Shown: piece by piece, positions 6,758-12,975 of the stretch
Numbering within the stretch: position 1 is the first letter of the stretch
How the letters are laid out: every line of letters starts with the position of its first letter
Assembly: GCA_030598645.1 (NCBI GenBank)
Contig: JAUVPN010000029.1
Span: forward strand, 1 to 12,975
DNA: 12,975 nt
Source of the DNA: Hyphomicrobium sp.
Lineage (GTDB): Bacteria; Pseudomonadota; Alphaproteobacteria; Rhizobiales; Hyphomicrobiaceae
Direction of reading: 5' to 3'
Translations under genes and position numbers: made by a program
The notes under the pieces: model-generated
The model's input: only the letters and a program-made list of their open reading frames with translations
Database searches by the model: none
Told to the model about the DNA's origin: nothing

Positions 6758-7393
6758 CTAAGCTTGAAGCGCCACCACGGTTGAGGCGATGATTGTGCCG
6801 CCAATGGCCATCGTCGATAGCCACGCCAGCGCATTCTTTAGGCGTTCGTGGTTGCGCTGGCGCCTCGCCTTGCCGAGCCATTCGGCTGAACGGGGCGGCG
6901 AGGTTCGTTCACTTTGGGGTTGGCAGTGCTCCACTGGTGCATGGTGTGCTGGCGACAAAGTTAGGGCTGCAGGCTGCGATAGCATAGCCGGTGACGAAAG
7001 GATGGGTGCGGAATTGGGCTCGCCCGATTGTGTTGATCCGTTCTCGGTCGGCACGCTGACATATACGGATTCAATACGTGCCAGGCGCTTCATCAACGGG
7101 CGCCGATGCATGGCCCTGGCGATCTCGGCGGCCAAGTCCCTTTCAGACTGTGTTGCTTCGTGTAAGTTCGCGCCGACCTGTGTTGCCATTGGAATGGGGT
7201 TCCGACTAGTTGTGAGATGCGGTTGGATAACGCCACTCACAACAGTCTCCTGCAACGCTCTCGAAGGCGATGCGCGCTGTAATTGCGCGGCTCTTGAACT
7301 TGGATGCAAACGATTCTGACGCGGATATGGAGCAGAAACAGTGGCCGGTGATGTAAGAGATGCGTCATATACACTGACGGCAAGATCACGCAT
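6758..7393 (-). CDS. Hypothetical protein with a single C-terminal membrane anchor
   Basis: An unrecognised 211-residue protein. A strong ribosome-binding site GGAGAAGG (7407-7400) sits six bases before ATG 7393-7391, which supports a real gene on this strand. Residues 1-170 are rich in Ser, Pro, Ala, Arg and Gln and look largely disordered. A central part (about 75-115: SERDLAAEIARAMHRRPLMK, then RLARIESVYVSVP) is more ordered and charged. Near the C-terminus a basic patch (175-186, KARRQRNHERLK) precedes one hydrophobic segment (188-209, starting ALAWLSTMAIGG) with only two residues after it. This arrangement predicts a tail-anchored inner-membrane protein with a cytoplasmic N-terminus. The gene is convergent with the methyltransferase cassette (21 bp apart) and divergent from NnrU. 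No function is assigned. The opposite-strand open frame of 176 codons lacks comparable support. Confidence 0.68.
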   Translation of the reverse strand: MRDLAVSVYDASLTSPATVSAPYPRQNRLHPSSRAAQLQRASPSRALQETVVSGVIQPHLTTSRNPIPMATQVGANLHEATQSERDLAAEIARAMHRRPLMKRLARIESVYVSVPTENGSTQSGEPNSAPILSSPAMLSQPAALTLSPAHHAPVEHCQPQSERTSPPRSAEWLGKARRQRNHERLKNALAWLSTMAIGGTIIASTVVALQA

Positions 7394-7550
7394 GACACAC
7401 CTTCTCCAAACGCGCGGCCGTCTGCCTTCTTCATCGAAGCATCAGGAGGACTGGCGACCTCTGTACCTAGAATCTAGTAAATCCGATTGAGATGGCCGGA
7501 GCGTGGCAGAGATGTGTGCGGCTAGAGCATTTTAACTGGGAGGGCATGCA

Positions 7551-8132
7551 ATGATTCTTTTGGTAATTGGGTTGATCGTATTCTTGTCGATCCATCTTGT
7601 GCCGACCAACGTCGAATTGCGCGACGGTCTTGCCGCGCGGTTTGGTGAGAAAGGCTACAAAGTTTTCTTTTCCATTGCGGCTCTGATCGGTTTCGTGCTC
7701 ATCGTTCTGGGCTTTCATAAACTTCAACTGCACCCAGGCAAAAATCCTCAGCTTTGGTATCCGCCAGTATGGTGCCGGCATCTCGCTGTTGCACTCATGC
7801 TGCCGGCTATGATCGCGCTTGTCGCGGCCTATGTACCGTCACGCATCCATACCATGTTGCGCCACCCCATGCTTATAGCGATCAAGCTGTGGGCATTGTC
7901 GCACCTTCTCGCTAATGGCGATTTGGCATCGCTTGTTCTGTTTGGAAGCTTTCTCGCCTACGCCGTCTATGACCGCATCTCGGTAAAGAAACGAGGGGCG
8001 TTGGGGCCTCTCGGAGAAAGGACCGGCTCTCCAATCAACGACGTTATCGTTGTCTTTGGGGGGATCGCACTCTTTATTGGGTTCTTGTACTGGGCCCACG
8101 AGTTTCTGATAGGTGTTTCACCCTTGTCGTAA
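7551..8132 (+). CDS. NnrU family integral membrane protein
   Basis: A 193-residue inner-membrane protein of the NnrU family. The founding member was found among genes for nitrite/nitric oxide reduction in Rhodobacter. The domain is also shared with the plant zeta-carotene isomerase Z-ISO, a haem-containing enzyme. Family features are SIHLVPTN (13-20), the signature RHPMLIAIKLWALSHLLANG (104-123) followed by DLAS, and DRISVKKR (141-148). Conserved histidines His15, His105 and His118 are candidate haem ligands by analogy. Five hydrophobic segments lie near residues 1-18, 38-56, 76-95, 106-138 and 163-186. ATG 7551 follows an excellent GGGAGGG (7538-7544) at six-base spacing. No denitrification or carotenoid genes are in the window, so the role in this organism is open. 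Many alphaproteobacteria carry such a stand-alone copy. Confidence 0.9.
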   Translation: MILLVIGLIVFLSIHLVPTNVELRDGLAARFGEKGYKVFFSIAALIGFVLIVLGFHKLQLHPGKNPQLWYPPVWCRHLAVALMLPAMIALVAAYVPSRIHTMLRHPMLIAIKLWALSHLLANGDLASLVLFGSFLAYAVYDRISVKKRGALGPLGERTGSPINDVIVVFGGIALFIGFLYWAHEFLIGVSPLS

Positions 8133-8183
8133 CGGTTGCAATGGGTAAACCTTTCATTAGTCGAAGAAAATAGGTTGGCGCTG

Positions 8184-8243
8184 GGCTAGGGTGGAATGCG
8201 CTAATTGCGGCATTCGCGCCTATTGGCCGGTCGCTGCCTAGCC
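8184..8243. repeat. Nested inverted repeats between NnrU and panB
   Basis: The outer arms GGCTAGG (8184-8190) and CCTAGCC (8237-8243) are perfect complements. Inside lie GAATGC (8194-8199) and GCATTC (8210-8215), also perfect. The resulting RNA or cruciform would be a long stem with an internal hairpin. There is no T-tract, so it is not a standard terminator. The heptamer GCTAATT occurs inside the inner loop (8200-8206) and again at 8256-8262. Confidence 0.45.
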
Positions 8244-8272
8244 ATTCTTGTTGTTGCTAATTAGGGTGCGCC

Positions 8273-8301
8273 CGGACACGTACCGATTAATCACCTATAA
8301 G
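8273..8301 (+). promoter_or_regulatory. Candidate panB promoter (possible leaderless transcript)
   Basis: CGGACA (8273-8278) and TATAAG (8296-8301) are 17 bp apart. Transcription would begin about 7 bases after the -10 box, at or next to the panB ATG (8309). No Shine-Dalgarno precedes that ATG, so a leaderless mRNA would fit. The -35 match is only partial. Confidence 0.33.
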
Positions 8302-8308
8302 TACGCTT

Positions 8309-9202
8309 ATGTCCCTACACGGTACCCAGAAACGTCTGATGGCCCCGGACATCACAGCCCTAAAGGGCCGCGGTGGGATCGTTGCGTTGACCGCCTATCA
8401 CGCGCACACCGCGGCGATCGCAGATAAGTACTGTGATTTTCTGCTCGTCGGTGACAGCCTTGGCATGGTCATGCACGGTTACGAGACAACTGTGCCGGTG
8501 CCACTGGAGTTAATGATCATGCATGGCCGCGCGGTGGTGCGCGGAGCCAAACGTGCTCTCGTTGTGGTGGACATGCCTTTCGGCTCCTATGAGGAAAGTC
8601 CGTCAGTGGCGTTTCGCAATTGCGCGCGCGTCATGAAGGAAACCGATTGTGGAGCCGTGAAGATTGAGGGCGGCCAGCGCATGGCGGAGACGACCCGTTA
8701 TCTTGTCGAACGCGGCATTCCGGTCATGTCCCATATCGGCATGACGCCACAGTCCGTGAACGTTATTGGCGGCTTCAAGGCGCAAGGACGCAATCCAGAA
8801 CAATGGTCAGCGATGGAGGAAGACGCCAGGCAGGTCGCCGAGGCGGGCGCTTTTGCGCTAGTGTTGGAGGCCGTAACGCAACCTCTTGCGGCGCGGGTCA
8901 CCGCAGCAATTGACATACCAACCATCGGGATTGGCGCGTCCCCATCGTGTGATGGGCAGATCCTCGTGATGGAGGACATGCTGGGTTTGAGTCCGCGCGT
9001 GCCGCGGTTCGTCAAAAAGTTTGGGCGCATTGGTGAGGCGATTGAGGGGGCGATCCGGACGTACTCCGAGGAGGTACGCGCTGGTACCTTTCCAGCTCCT
9101 GAGCACACTTACTCCATGAAGACCGGTGCAGCTTCAGCGGCGGGGCGCACGCAGGCGGCCGACCTGAGGGCCACGAAAAAGCCGAAAACGCCGAGCAGCT
9201 AA
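8309..9202 (+). CDS. panB: 3-methyl-2-oxobutanoate hydroxymethyltransferase
   Basis: First step of pantothenate (vitamin B5, CoA precursor) synthesis: transfers a hydroxymethyl group from 5,10-methylene-THF to 2-oxoisovalerate, giving ketopantoate. It is a cytoplasmic Mg-dependent TIM barrel. The functional residues of the E. coli enzyme are all in place: metal and substrate ligands Asp49-Ser50 (LLVGDSLGM), Asp88 (VVDMPFGSY), Lys118 and Glu120 (VKIEGG), and the catalytic base Glu187 (LVLEAV). [10 protein letters not shown] (140-149) and IPTIGIGAS (203-211) are typical. The start ATG 8309 gives the usual N-terminus (KRLMAPDI, family form KRLTAPDI); ATG 8339 would remove it. The normal barrel ends about residue 270, so the remaining 27 residues form a low-complexity Ala/Lys/Thr tail not needed for activity. 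No panC or panD is adjacent. Confidence 0.96.
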   Translation: MSLHGTQKRLMAPDITALKGRGGIVALTAYHAHTAAIADKYCDFLLVGDSLGMVMHGYETTVPVPLELMIMHGRAVVRGAKRALVVVDMPFGSYEESPSVAFRNCARVMKETDCGAVKIEGGQRMAETTRYLVERGIPVMSHIGMTPQSVNVIGGFKAQGRNPEQWSAMEEDARQVAEAGAFALVLEAVTQPLAARVTAAIDIPTIGIGASPSCDGQILVMEDMLGLSPRVPRFVKKFGRIGEAIEGAIRTYSEEVRAGTFPAPEHTYSMKTGAASAAGRTQAADLRATKKPKTPSS

Positions 9203-9290
9203 GCATCGTCGGACCAGTGTCGGTGAGCTGTGATAGGCATTGGTGATCAACATTTTGCTTAAAGGAAGCTCTCGGCTATCAATGCGCCGT

Positions 9291-9319
9291 CACGGGAAGT
9301 CCCCTCAGGGCATTCCGTG
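9291..9319. other. Stem-loop between panB and the yfgM-like gene
   Basis: Bases 9291-9302 pair with 9308-9319 around a CCTCA loop. This gives a 12-position stem with two G-T wobbles and one A-A mismatch; CACGG/CCGTG forms the perfect base. It sits 88 bases after the panB stop and 39 bases before the next start, with no T-run. It may be a panB 3' structure or part of the leader of the next operon. Confidence 0.4.
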
Positions 9320-9358
9320 CAAGGAGACAATGCAAAGTGCTGAAGGGCTATATTCACG

Positions 9359-10123
9359 ATGGTTGACAACAATGACAACCTTCTCCGCGAAGTTGAAGAA
9401 GAGCTGCGACGTGAGCGGATGGAGAAGCTGTGGCGGCAGTATGGCAACTACGTCATAGCCGCTGGCGCACTGATTGTAGTCCTGGTCCTCGGATACAAAT
9501 ACCTGGAACAGGTTCGCCTGCAGGCGGCCGAGGCGGCCGGCGCAAAATACGCGGCTGCGATGAGCTTGAAGTCGGACGGCAAGCAGGATGAGGCGGCCGA
9601 GGCCTTCGACGCCCTGGCCAAAGAGGGTCCGATCGGATATCGAACGTTGGCGCAGCTGCAACACGCCGGTCTACTCAACGAGCAAGGCAAAAAGGCCGAA
9701 GCACTAGCCGCTTACACAGCGCTCTCCGAGGATGGCACGGCCGATTCGCTTTTAAGTGGCTTTGCCAAATTGCAGGCGGCCTCATTGCGGCTCGGCGAAG
9801 CCGACTGGACGGAGATGGAGAATCGGCTCAACGATCTAGCCGCTGATGACAGCCCCTGGCGGTACAACGCGCGTGAACTTTTGGGGCTGGCAGCATTCAA
9901 GGCGGGCAATCCAGACGAGGCGCGCAAGATCCTCGAACCGCTGCTCGCCGACGAAAAGACGCCACAGGGCGTCGTCGATCGCGCGCAGATCGTAATGGGG
10001 GAAATTGTTGCCAAGGACCTTGCAAAGCAGGCGGCAGCAAGCGGGTCGGAAACGCCAAATACGGCGCTTGACGCAAGCAGGCCGAGTGGTGGCGCGCCCA
10101 ATGCAAGCGAGAAGAAGGAATAG
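9359..10123 (+). CDS. YfgM-like tetratricopeptide-repeat membrane protein
   Basis: A 254-residue single-span protein of the YfgM/TPR_21 type, in E. coli an ancillary SecYEG partner that hands secreted proteins to periplasmic chaperones. An acidic-basic cytoplasmic N-terminus (1-29, EVEEELRRERMEKLWRQYG) leads into a membrane segment (about 30-48), a short linker and a helical periplasmic region. That region contains TPR-like pairs, for example GKQDEAAEAFDALAKEG (74-90), LNEQGKKAEALAAYTALSED (106-125) and ARELLGLAAFKAGNPDEARK (171-190). The last 35 residues are a low-complexity Ser/Ala/Pro tail. ATG 9359 is the only start in frame: a TGA lies at 9341-9343. GAAGGG (9342-9347) is 11 bases upstream. 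bamB follows after 10 bp and then der, reproducing the conserved yfgM-bamB-der order. That order is the main reason for the specific name. Confidence 0.85.
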   Translation: MVDNNDNLLREVEEELRRERMEKLWRQYGNYVIAAGALIVVLVLGYKYLEQVRLQAAEAAGAKYAAAMSLKSDGKQDEAAEAFDALAKEGPIGYRTLAQLQHAGLLNEQGKKAEALAAYTALSEDGTADSLLSGFAKLQAASLRLGEADWTEMENRLNDLAADDSPWRYNARELLGLAAFKAGNPDEARKILEPLLADEKTPQGVVDRAQIVMGEIVAKDLAKQAAASGSETPNTALDASRPSGGAPNASEKKE

Positions 10124-10133
10124 GGCAGAGCGT

Positions 10134-11519
10134 ATGACGGAGCGGGTTCAGCCGGCGGGCATGACAGTGGTGGGGCTTCTCGCGCTCGCGCTTCTCTCCG
10201 GCTGCTCTGATACTCTTGATAGTCTGCCCAAGCTCGGCGAGCTCAATCCCTTCGCGGAAAAGCAGGTGCCTCTGCCCGGCCGACGCGTTTCCGTGATGCC
10301 GCCGCAGCGCAATCAGATCTCCGGTGAATTAGCCGATGCGAGCAAACCGATCACGCTGCCGGCCCAACGTGTCAACGATGATTGGACCCAGCCGGGTGGT
10401 GATCCTAACAATGCACCAGGCCACCTCGCTTTCAATGGTGTGGGGAAAGAGGTTTGGTCAGTTGATGCTGGCGAAGGCTCAAGTAGTTCGGGCCGCGTGA
10501 CGGCAAGCCCGATTGTCTACGCGGGCAACATTTATACGCTGGACGCGGAGGGCAGCCTAAGTGCTTTTGCTCCTTCTGGCGGCTCGGCCAAATGGCGCGT
10601 TTCGCTCAAGCCCGACAGAGAGAATGCACAAACTAGCATTTGGTCGCTGTCGCTGACCGGTGGCGGCGATGGGGGCGGTTATGGCGGTGGCCTTGCAGTT
10701 GATTCCGGGCGGCTCTATGCAGCGACGGGCTATGGGAACGTCGTAGCGCTCGATCCTCAAACAGGCAAAAAACTTTGGGAAAAGAATTTAGGTGCGCCCA
10801 TACGCGCCTCACCGACGGCAGCAGGCGATCGCTTGTTCGTCGTGACGCTGAACGGGCGCTTCTATTGCTTGGCAGGGGCCGATGGCGGCGAACTTTGGTC
10901 GGTACGCGGGCTGCCCCAGCAGGCTAGTTTATTGACGAATGCAAGCCCAGCCGTCGAAGGCGAGATTGTTGTCGTCCCCTATCCTTCCGGCGATCTCGTC
11001 GCGTTAAAGGTCGCTGATGGTTCGCCTATGTGGTCCGAGAGCCTGACGCGCACGCGCACGACTTCGCAAATAACCTCTATGAGCGACACTGCGCGTCCGG
11101 CAATCTCTGAAGGCACGGTCTATGCTGTTGGCCATGCGGGACGCATGGTTGCTACGCAGGGAGCTACCGGTGAGCGCCTTTGGTCACTTAATGTGCCGGG
11201 CACGCAGGCGCCGTGGGTGGCGGGTGAAAACGTGTTCGTCGTCGACACTATTGGACAGCTGATGGCGGTTTCACGCGCAGACGGCAAGGTGCAATGGACG
11301 ATAAAGCTGCCGGACGGCGGATCTTGGTCGGGGCCGACGCTTGCTGGCGGCACGCTATGGCTTGCCTCCGCAGGTGGCAAGCTTGTCGGCGTCGAGGCGA
11401 CGACCGGGCGCGTAGTAACCCAAAAAGATCTCGGTGATCCCGTTTACATCGCGCCAGTGGTTGCACAGGGGCGGATGTATGTTCTGACCGATGAAGCGAA
11501 GCTGATCGCTCTGAACTGA
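10134..11519 (+). CDS. bamB: Outer membrane assembly lipoprotein BamB-like, PQQ-type beta-propeller
   Basis: A 461-residue lipoprotein. BamB is the beta-propeller accessory subunit of the BAM complex that folds outer-membrane beta-barrel proteins. The start ATG 10134 gives a short N-region, a hydrophobic core (MTVVGLLALALL) and lipobox LSGC, with lipidated Cys24. An earlier start at 10005 would overlap the upstream gene and bury the signal. After a linker, PQQ-type blades recur with the pattern G-x-x-x-A-x-x-x-x-G-x-x-x-W. Examples are GNVVALDPQTGKKLW, GDLVALKVADGSPMW, GRMVATQGATGERLW and GQLMAVSRADGKVQW, about seven to eight blades in all. A glycine-rich insert (TGGGDGGGYGGG, near residue 177) lies between the first blades. 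The protein is longer than E. coli BamB (392 residues), mostly through the N-terminal linker. It lies 10 bp after the TPR gene and 96 bp before der. Confidence 0.9.
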   Translation: MTERVQPAGMTVVGLLALALLSGCSDTLDSLPKLGELNPFAEKQVPLPGRRVSVMPPQRNQISGELADASKPITLPAQRVNDDWTQPGGDPNNAPGHLAFNGVGKEVWSVDAGEGSSSSGRVTASPIVYAGNIYTLDAEGSLSAFAPSGGSAKWRVSLKPDRENAQTSIWSLSLTGGGDGGGYGGGLAVDSGRLYAATGYGNVVALDPQTGKKLWEKNLGAPIRASPTAAGDRLFVVTLNGRFYCLAGADGGELWSVRGLPQQASLLTNASPAVEGEIVVVPYPSGDLVALKVADGSPMWSESLTRTRTTSQITSMSDTARPAISEGTVYAVGHAGRMVATQGATGERLWSLNVPGTQAPWVAGENVFVVDTIGQLMAVSRADGKVQWTIKLPDGGSWSGPTLAGGTLWLASAGGKLVGVEATTGRVVTQKDLGDPVYIAPVVAQGRMYVLTDEAKLIALN

Positions 11520-11575
11520 GCGTTCTGCTCTTGCTCGCTTGGTGCACAGCCACGGGGGCTTTCCTCTGTCCACCG

Positions 11576-11601
11576 GTTTGAGGCATAAGCGGTCCTCAAG
11601 C
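11576..11601 (+). other. Stem-loop in the der leader
   Basis: Bases 11576-11583 (GTTTGAGG) pair with 11594-11601 (CCTCAAGC) over a 10-base loop. This is an 8-bp stem with one G-T wobble. It ends two bases before the probable der ribosome-binding site AGGA (11603-11606), so it could affect der translation or stabilise the bamB 3' end. No T-tract follows. Confidence 0.38.
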
Positions 11602-11615
11602 CAGGACCAATCTCA

Positions 11616-12975
11616 ATGACCCGGAATTCAATGGTCGCCATTGTCGGCCGTCCCAATGTCGGCAAGTCGACACTGTTCAACCGCCTCACCGGAAAGCGCA
11701 CTGCACTGGTCTCCGACATGCCAGGGCTGACACGCGACCGCCGCGAGGGTGAAGCTCTGCTGCTCGACCACCCGGTCATACTTATTGACACGGCGGGTCT
11801 GGAGGAGGCCAAGGGCGGCTCAATTGCACAGCGCATGCGCCAGCAAAGCGAGGCCGCGGTGAAGGAAGCCGATCTCGTGTTGTTTGTAGTCGATGCGCGT
11901 GAGGGAGTGACACCCTCTGACCAAGTCTTTGCACGCATCGTGCGGACATCGGGGTGCCCTGTTATCGTTGTTGCCAATAAATGTGAGGGTCGATCAGGCG
12001 AGGATGGTTTCTACGCCGCGTTCGAGTTGGGCTTCGGTGACCCTGTGGCAATCTCAGCCGAGCATGGCGAAGGCCTGGGCGAACTGGTTGCTGAAATGAT
12101 GTCGGCGCTCGGGCTACCTGCGGGCGAAACGGACGAGGATCGAGCAAAGAGTCCCGGCGAAAAACCGGAGATTGACATTGATCGCCCCATTCGCGTTGCC
12201 GTCGTGGGGCGGCCCAACGCGGGCAAGTCGACCCTTGTCAATGCGATGCTCGGTGAGGAGCGTATGATAACCGGGCCAGAGCCTGGCCTGACACGTGATG
12301 CGGTGCCAAGCGATCTCGAATGGGCCGGACGCCGTGTGCGCCTTTACGACACTGCCGGCTTGCGGCGCAAAGCCAAGGTGAAGGAGCATGCAGAGAAGCT
12401 AGGTGCGAGCGACGCTATTCGGGCGCTTCGCTTTGCAGAAGTGGTTGTGCTGATTATCGATGCAGAGCGGCCTCTCGAGCATCAGGACTTAACAATTGGA
12501 GATATGGTCACGCAGGAAGGAAGAGCGCTCGTCATCGCTGTCAACAAATGGGATTTGGTAGAAGACAAGCAAAAGACGTTGAAAGAAATACGGACAGCTT
12601 TGGCGCAGCGTCTATCGCAAGTACCAGGTGTATCTCTAGTGACAATTTCGGCGTTGAGTGGTCGTGGGATCAATCGACTCATGGAGGCGGTGCTAGAGGC
12701 CTATGATGTCTGGAATCGCCGCGTGCCGACGGCGGCCCTTAATCGGTGGCTCGAGGCGGCACTGGCAAGGCATTCACCGCCGGCCGTCGCCGGGCGGCGC
12801 ATCAAACTCCGATTTATGACGCAGCCGTCAGCGCGGCCGCCAACATTCATTGCATTTTGCTCACGGCCAGTAGCGCTGCCCAAGTCCTATGTTCGTTATC
12901 TCACTAATAGTCTGCGCGAGGCATTCGATCTGCCGGGAGTCCCGATCCGATTTAATCTTCGTAAAGGCGATAACC
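11616..12975 (+). CDS. der: Ribosome-assembly GTPase Der (EngA), 3' end outside window
   Basis: An essential double-GTPase needed for 50S subunit maturation. 453 codons are present and the end is cut. G domain 1 has P-loop GRPNVGKST (11-19), GLTRDR, G3 DTAGL (58-62) and a non-canonical G4 NKCE (121-124) instead of NKxD; my recollection is that alphaproteobacterial Der often has NKxE here. A linker follows, then G domain 2 with P-loop GRPNAGKST (198-206), GLTRDA, DTAGLRRKAKV (245-255) and canonical NKWD (310-313). The C-terminal KH-like domain starts about residue 370 (VPTAALNRWLEAAL) and includes RRIKLRFMTQPSARPPTF. It is nearly complete, so only a few to a few tens of codons should be missing. 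The start ATG 11616 has AGGA nine bases upstream; ATG 11631 is a possible shorter start. It is placed as in the yfgM-bamB-der cluster. Confidence 0.97.
   Translation, partial: MTRNSMVAIVGRPNVGKSTLFNRLTGKRTALVSDMPGLTRDRREGEALLLDHPVILIDTAGLEEAKGGSIAQRMRQQSEAAVKEADLVLFVVDAREGVTPSDQVFARIVRTSGCPVIVVANKCEGRSGEDGFYAAFELGFGDPVAISAEHGEGLGELVAEMMSALGLPAGETDEDRAKSPGEKPEIDIDRPIRVAVVGRPNAGKSTLVNAMLGEERMITGPEPGLTRDAVPSDLEWAGRRVRLYDTAGLRRKAKVKEHAEKLGASDAIRALRFAEVVVLIIDAERPLEHQDLTIGDMVTQEGRALVIAVNKWDLVEDKQKTLKEIRTALAQRLSQVPGVSLVTISALSGRGINRLMEAVLEAYDVWNRRVPTAALNRWLEAALARHSPPAVAGRRIKLRFMTQPSARPPTFIAFCSRPVALPKSYVRYLTNSLREAFDLPGVPIRFNLRKGDN

Noticed and set aside
6789..7319. 176-codon open frame on the plus strand
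   Set aside because: It is antisense to the 6758-7393 gene, has no clear ribosome-binding site, and its protein shows no domain or membrane pattern. The minus-strand frame has a strong ribosome-binding site and a sensible anchor.
10005..10133. Upstream extension of bamB
   Set aside because: Overlaps the preceding gene and would bury the lipoprotein signal peptide.
11444..11977. 177-codon minus-strand open frame across the bamB-der junction
   Set aside because: Antisense to two well-supported genes; an artefact of GC-rich codon usage.
1..12975. CRISPR arrays, tRNA or rRNA genes, insertion sequences, phage genes
   Set aside because: No spaced direct repeats, cloverleaf sequences, transposase motifs or terminal repeats were seen by eye.

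Overview
The window is an ordinary, gene-dense chromosomal segment of an alphaproteobacterium. It most likely comes from the order Hyphomicrobiales (Rhizobiales). The basis is the close family resemblance I recognise in inorganic pyrophosphatase, RF2, NnrU, PanB and Der, and the mrcA-prfB and yfgM-bamB-der gene orders. I cannot name the genus. There is no phage gene, transposase, CRISPR array, tRNA or rRNA, and no gene-free stretch longer than about 220 bases.

Layout, left to right. Positions 1-1110 hold the 3' part of a class A penicillin-binding protein (mrcA, PBP1A). Positions 1239-2370 hold prfB (release factor 2), whose first 23 codons are in a different frame from the rest and are joined by a canonical programmed +1 frameshift at CTT TGA C. 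Two minus-strand genes follow: a DUF1275/YoaK-type membrane protein (2406-3125) and inorganic pyrophosphatase ppa (3306-3845). A divergent 219-bp spacer leads into a tightly packed plus-strand cassette of three AdoMet-dependent methyltransferases (4065-6736): a COG1092-like class I rRNA-type methyltransferase, a SpoU/TrmH (SPOUT) RNA methyltransferase, and a protein with the diagnostic motifs of protein arginine methyltransferases. The three are linked by a 20-bp overlap and a 4-bp gap. A convergent minus-strand gene (6758-7393) encodes an unrecognised, probably tail-anchored protein. NnrU (7551-8132) and panB (8309-9202) follow, with a structured spacer between them. The window ends with the envelope/ribosome-assembly cluster yfgM-like TPR protein (9359-10123), bamB (10134-11519) and der (11616 to the end, cut at the 3' edge).

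Functional themes are envelope building (PBP1A, BamB, YfgM-like chaperone partner) and translation or ribosome assembly (RF2, Der, two RNA-methyltransferase-like proteins). Pyrophosphate removal (Ppa) and pantothenate synthesis (PanB) make up the housekeeping remainder. The most notable items are the bacterial PRMT-like protein co-transcribed with two RNA methyltransferases, the prfB recoding site, several uncharacterised inverted repeats in spacers, and a possible leaderless panB transcript. I see no clear evidence of a wholly new multi-gene defence or mobile system.
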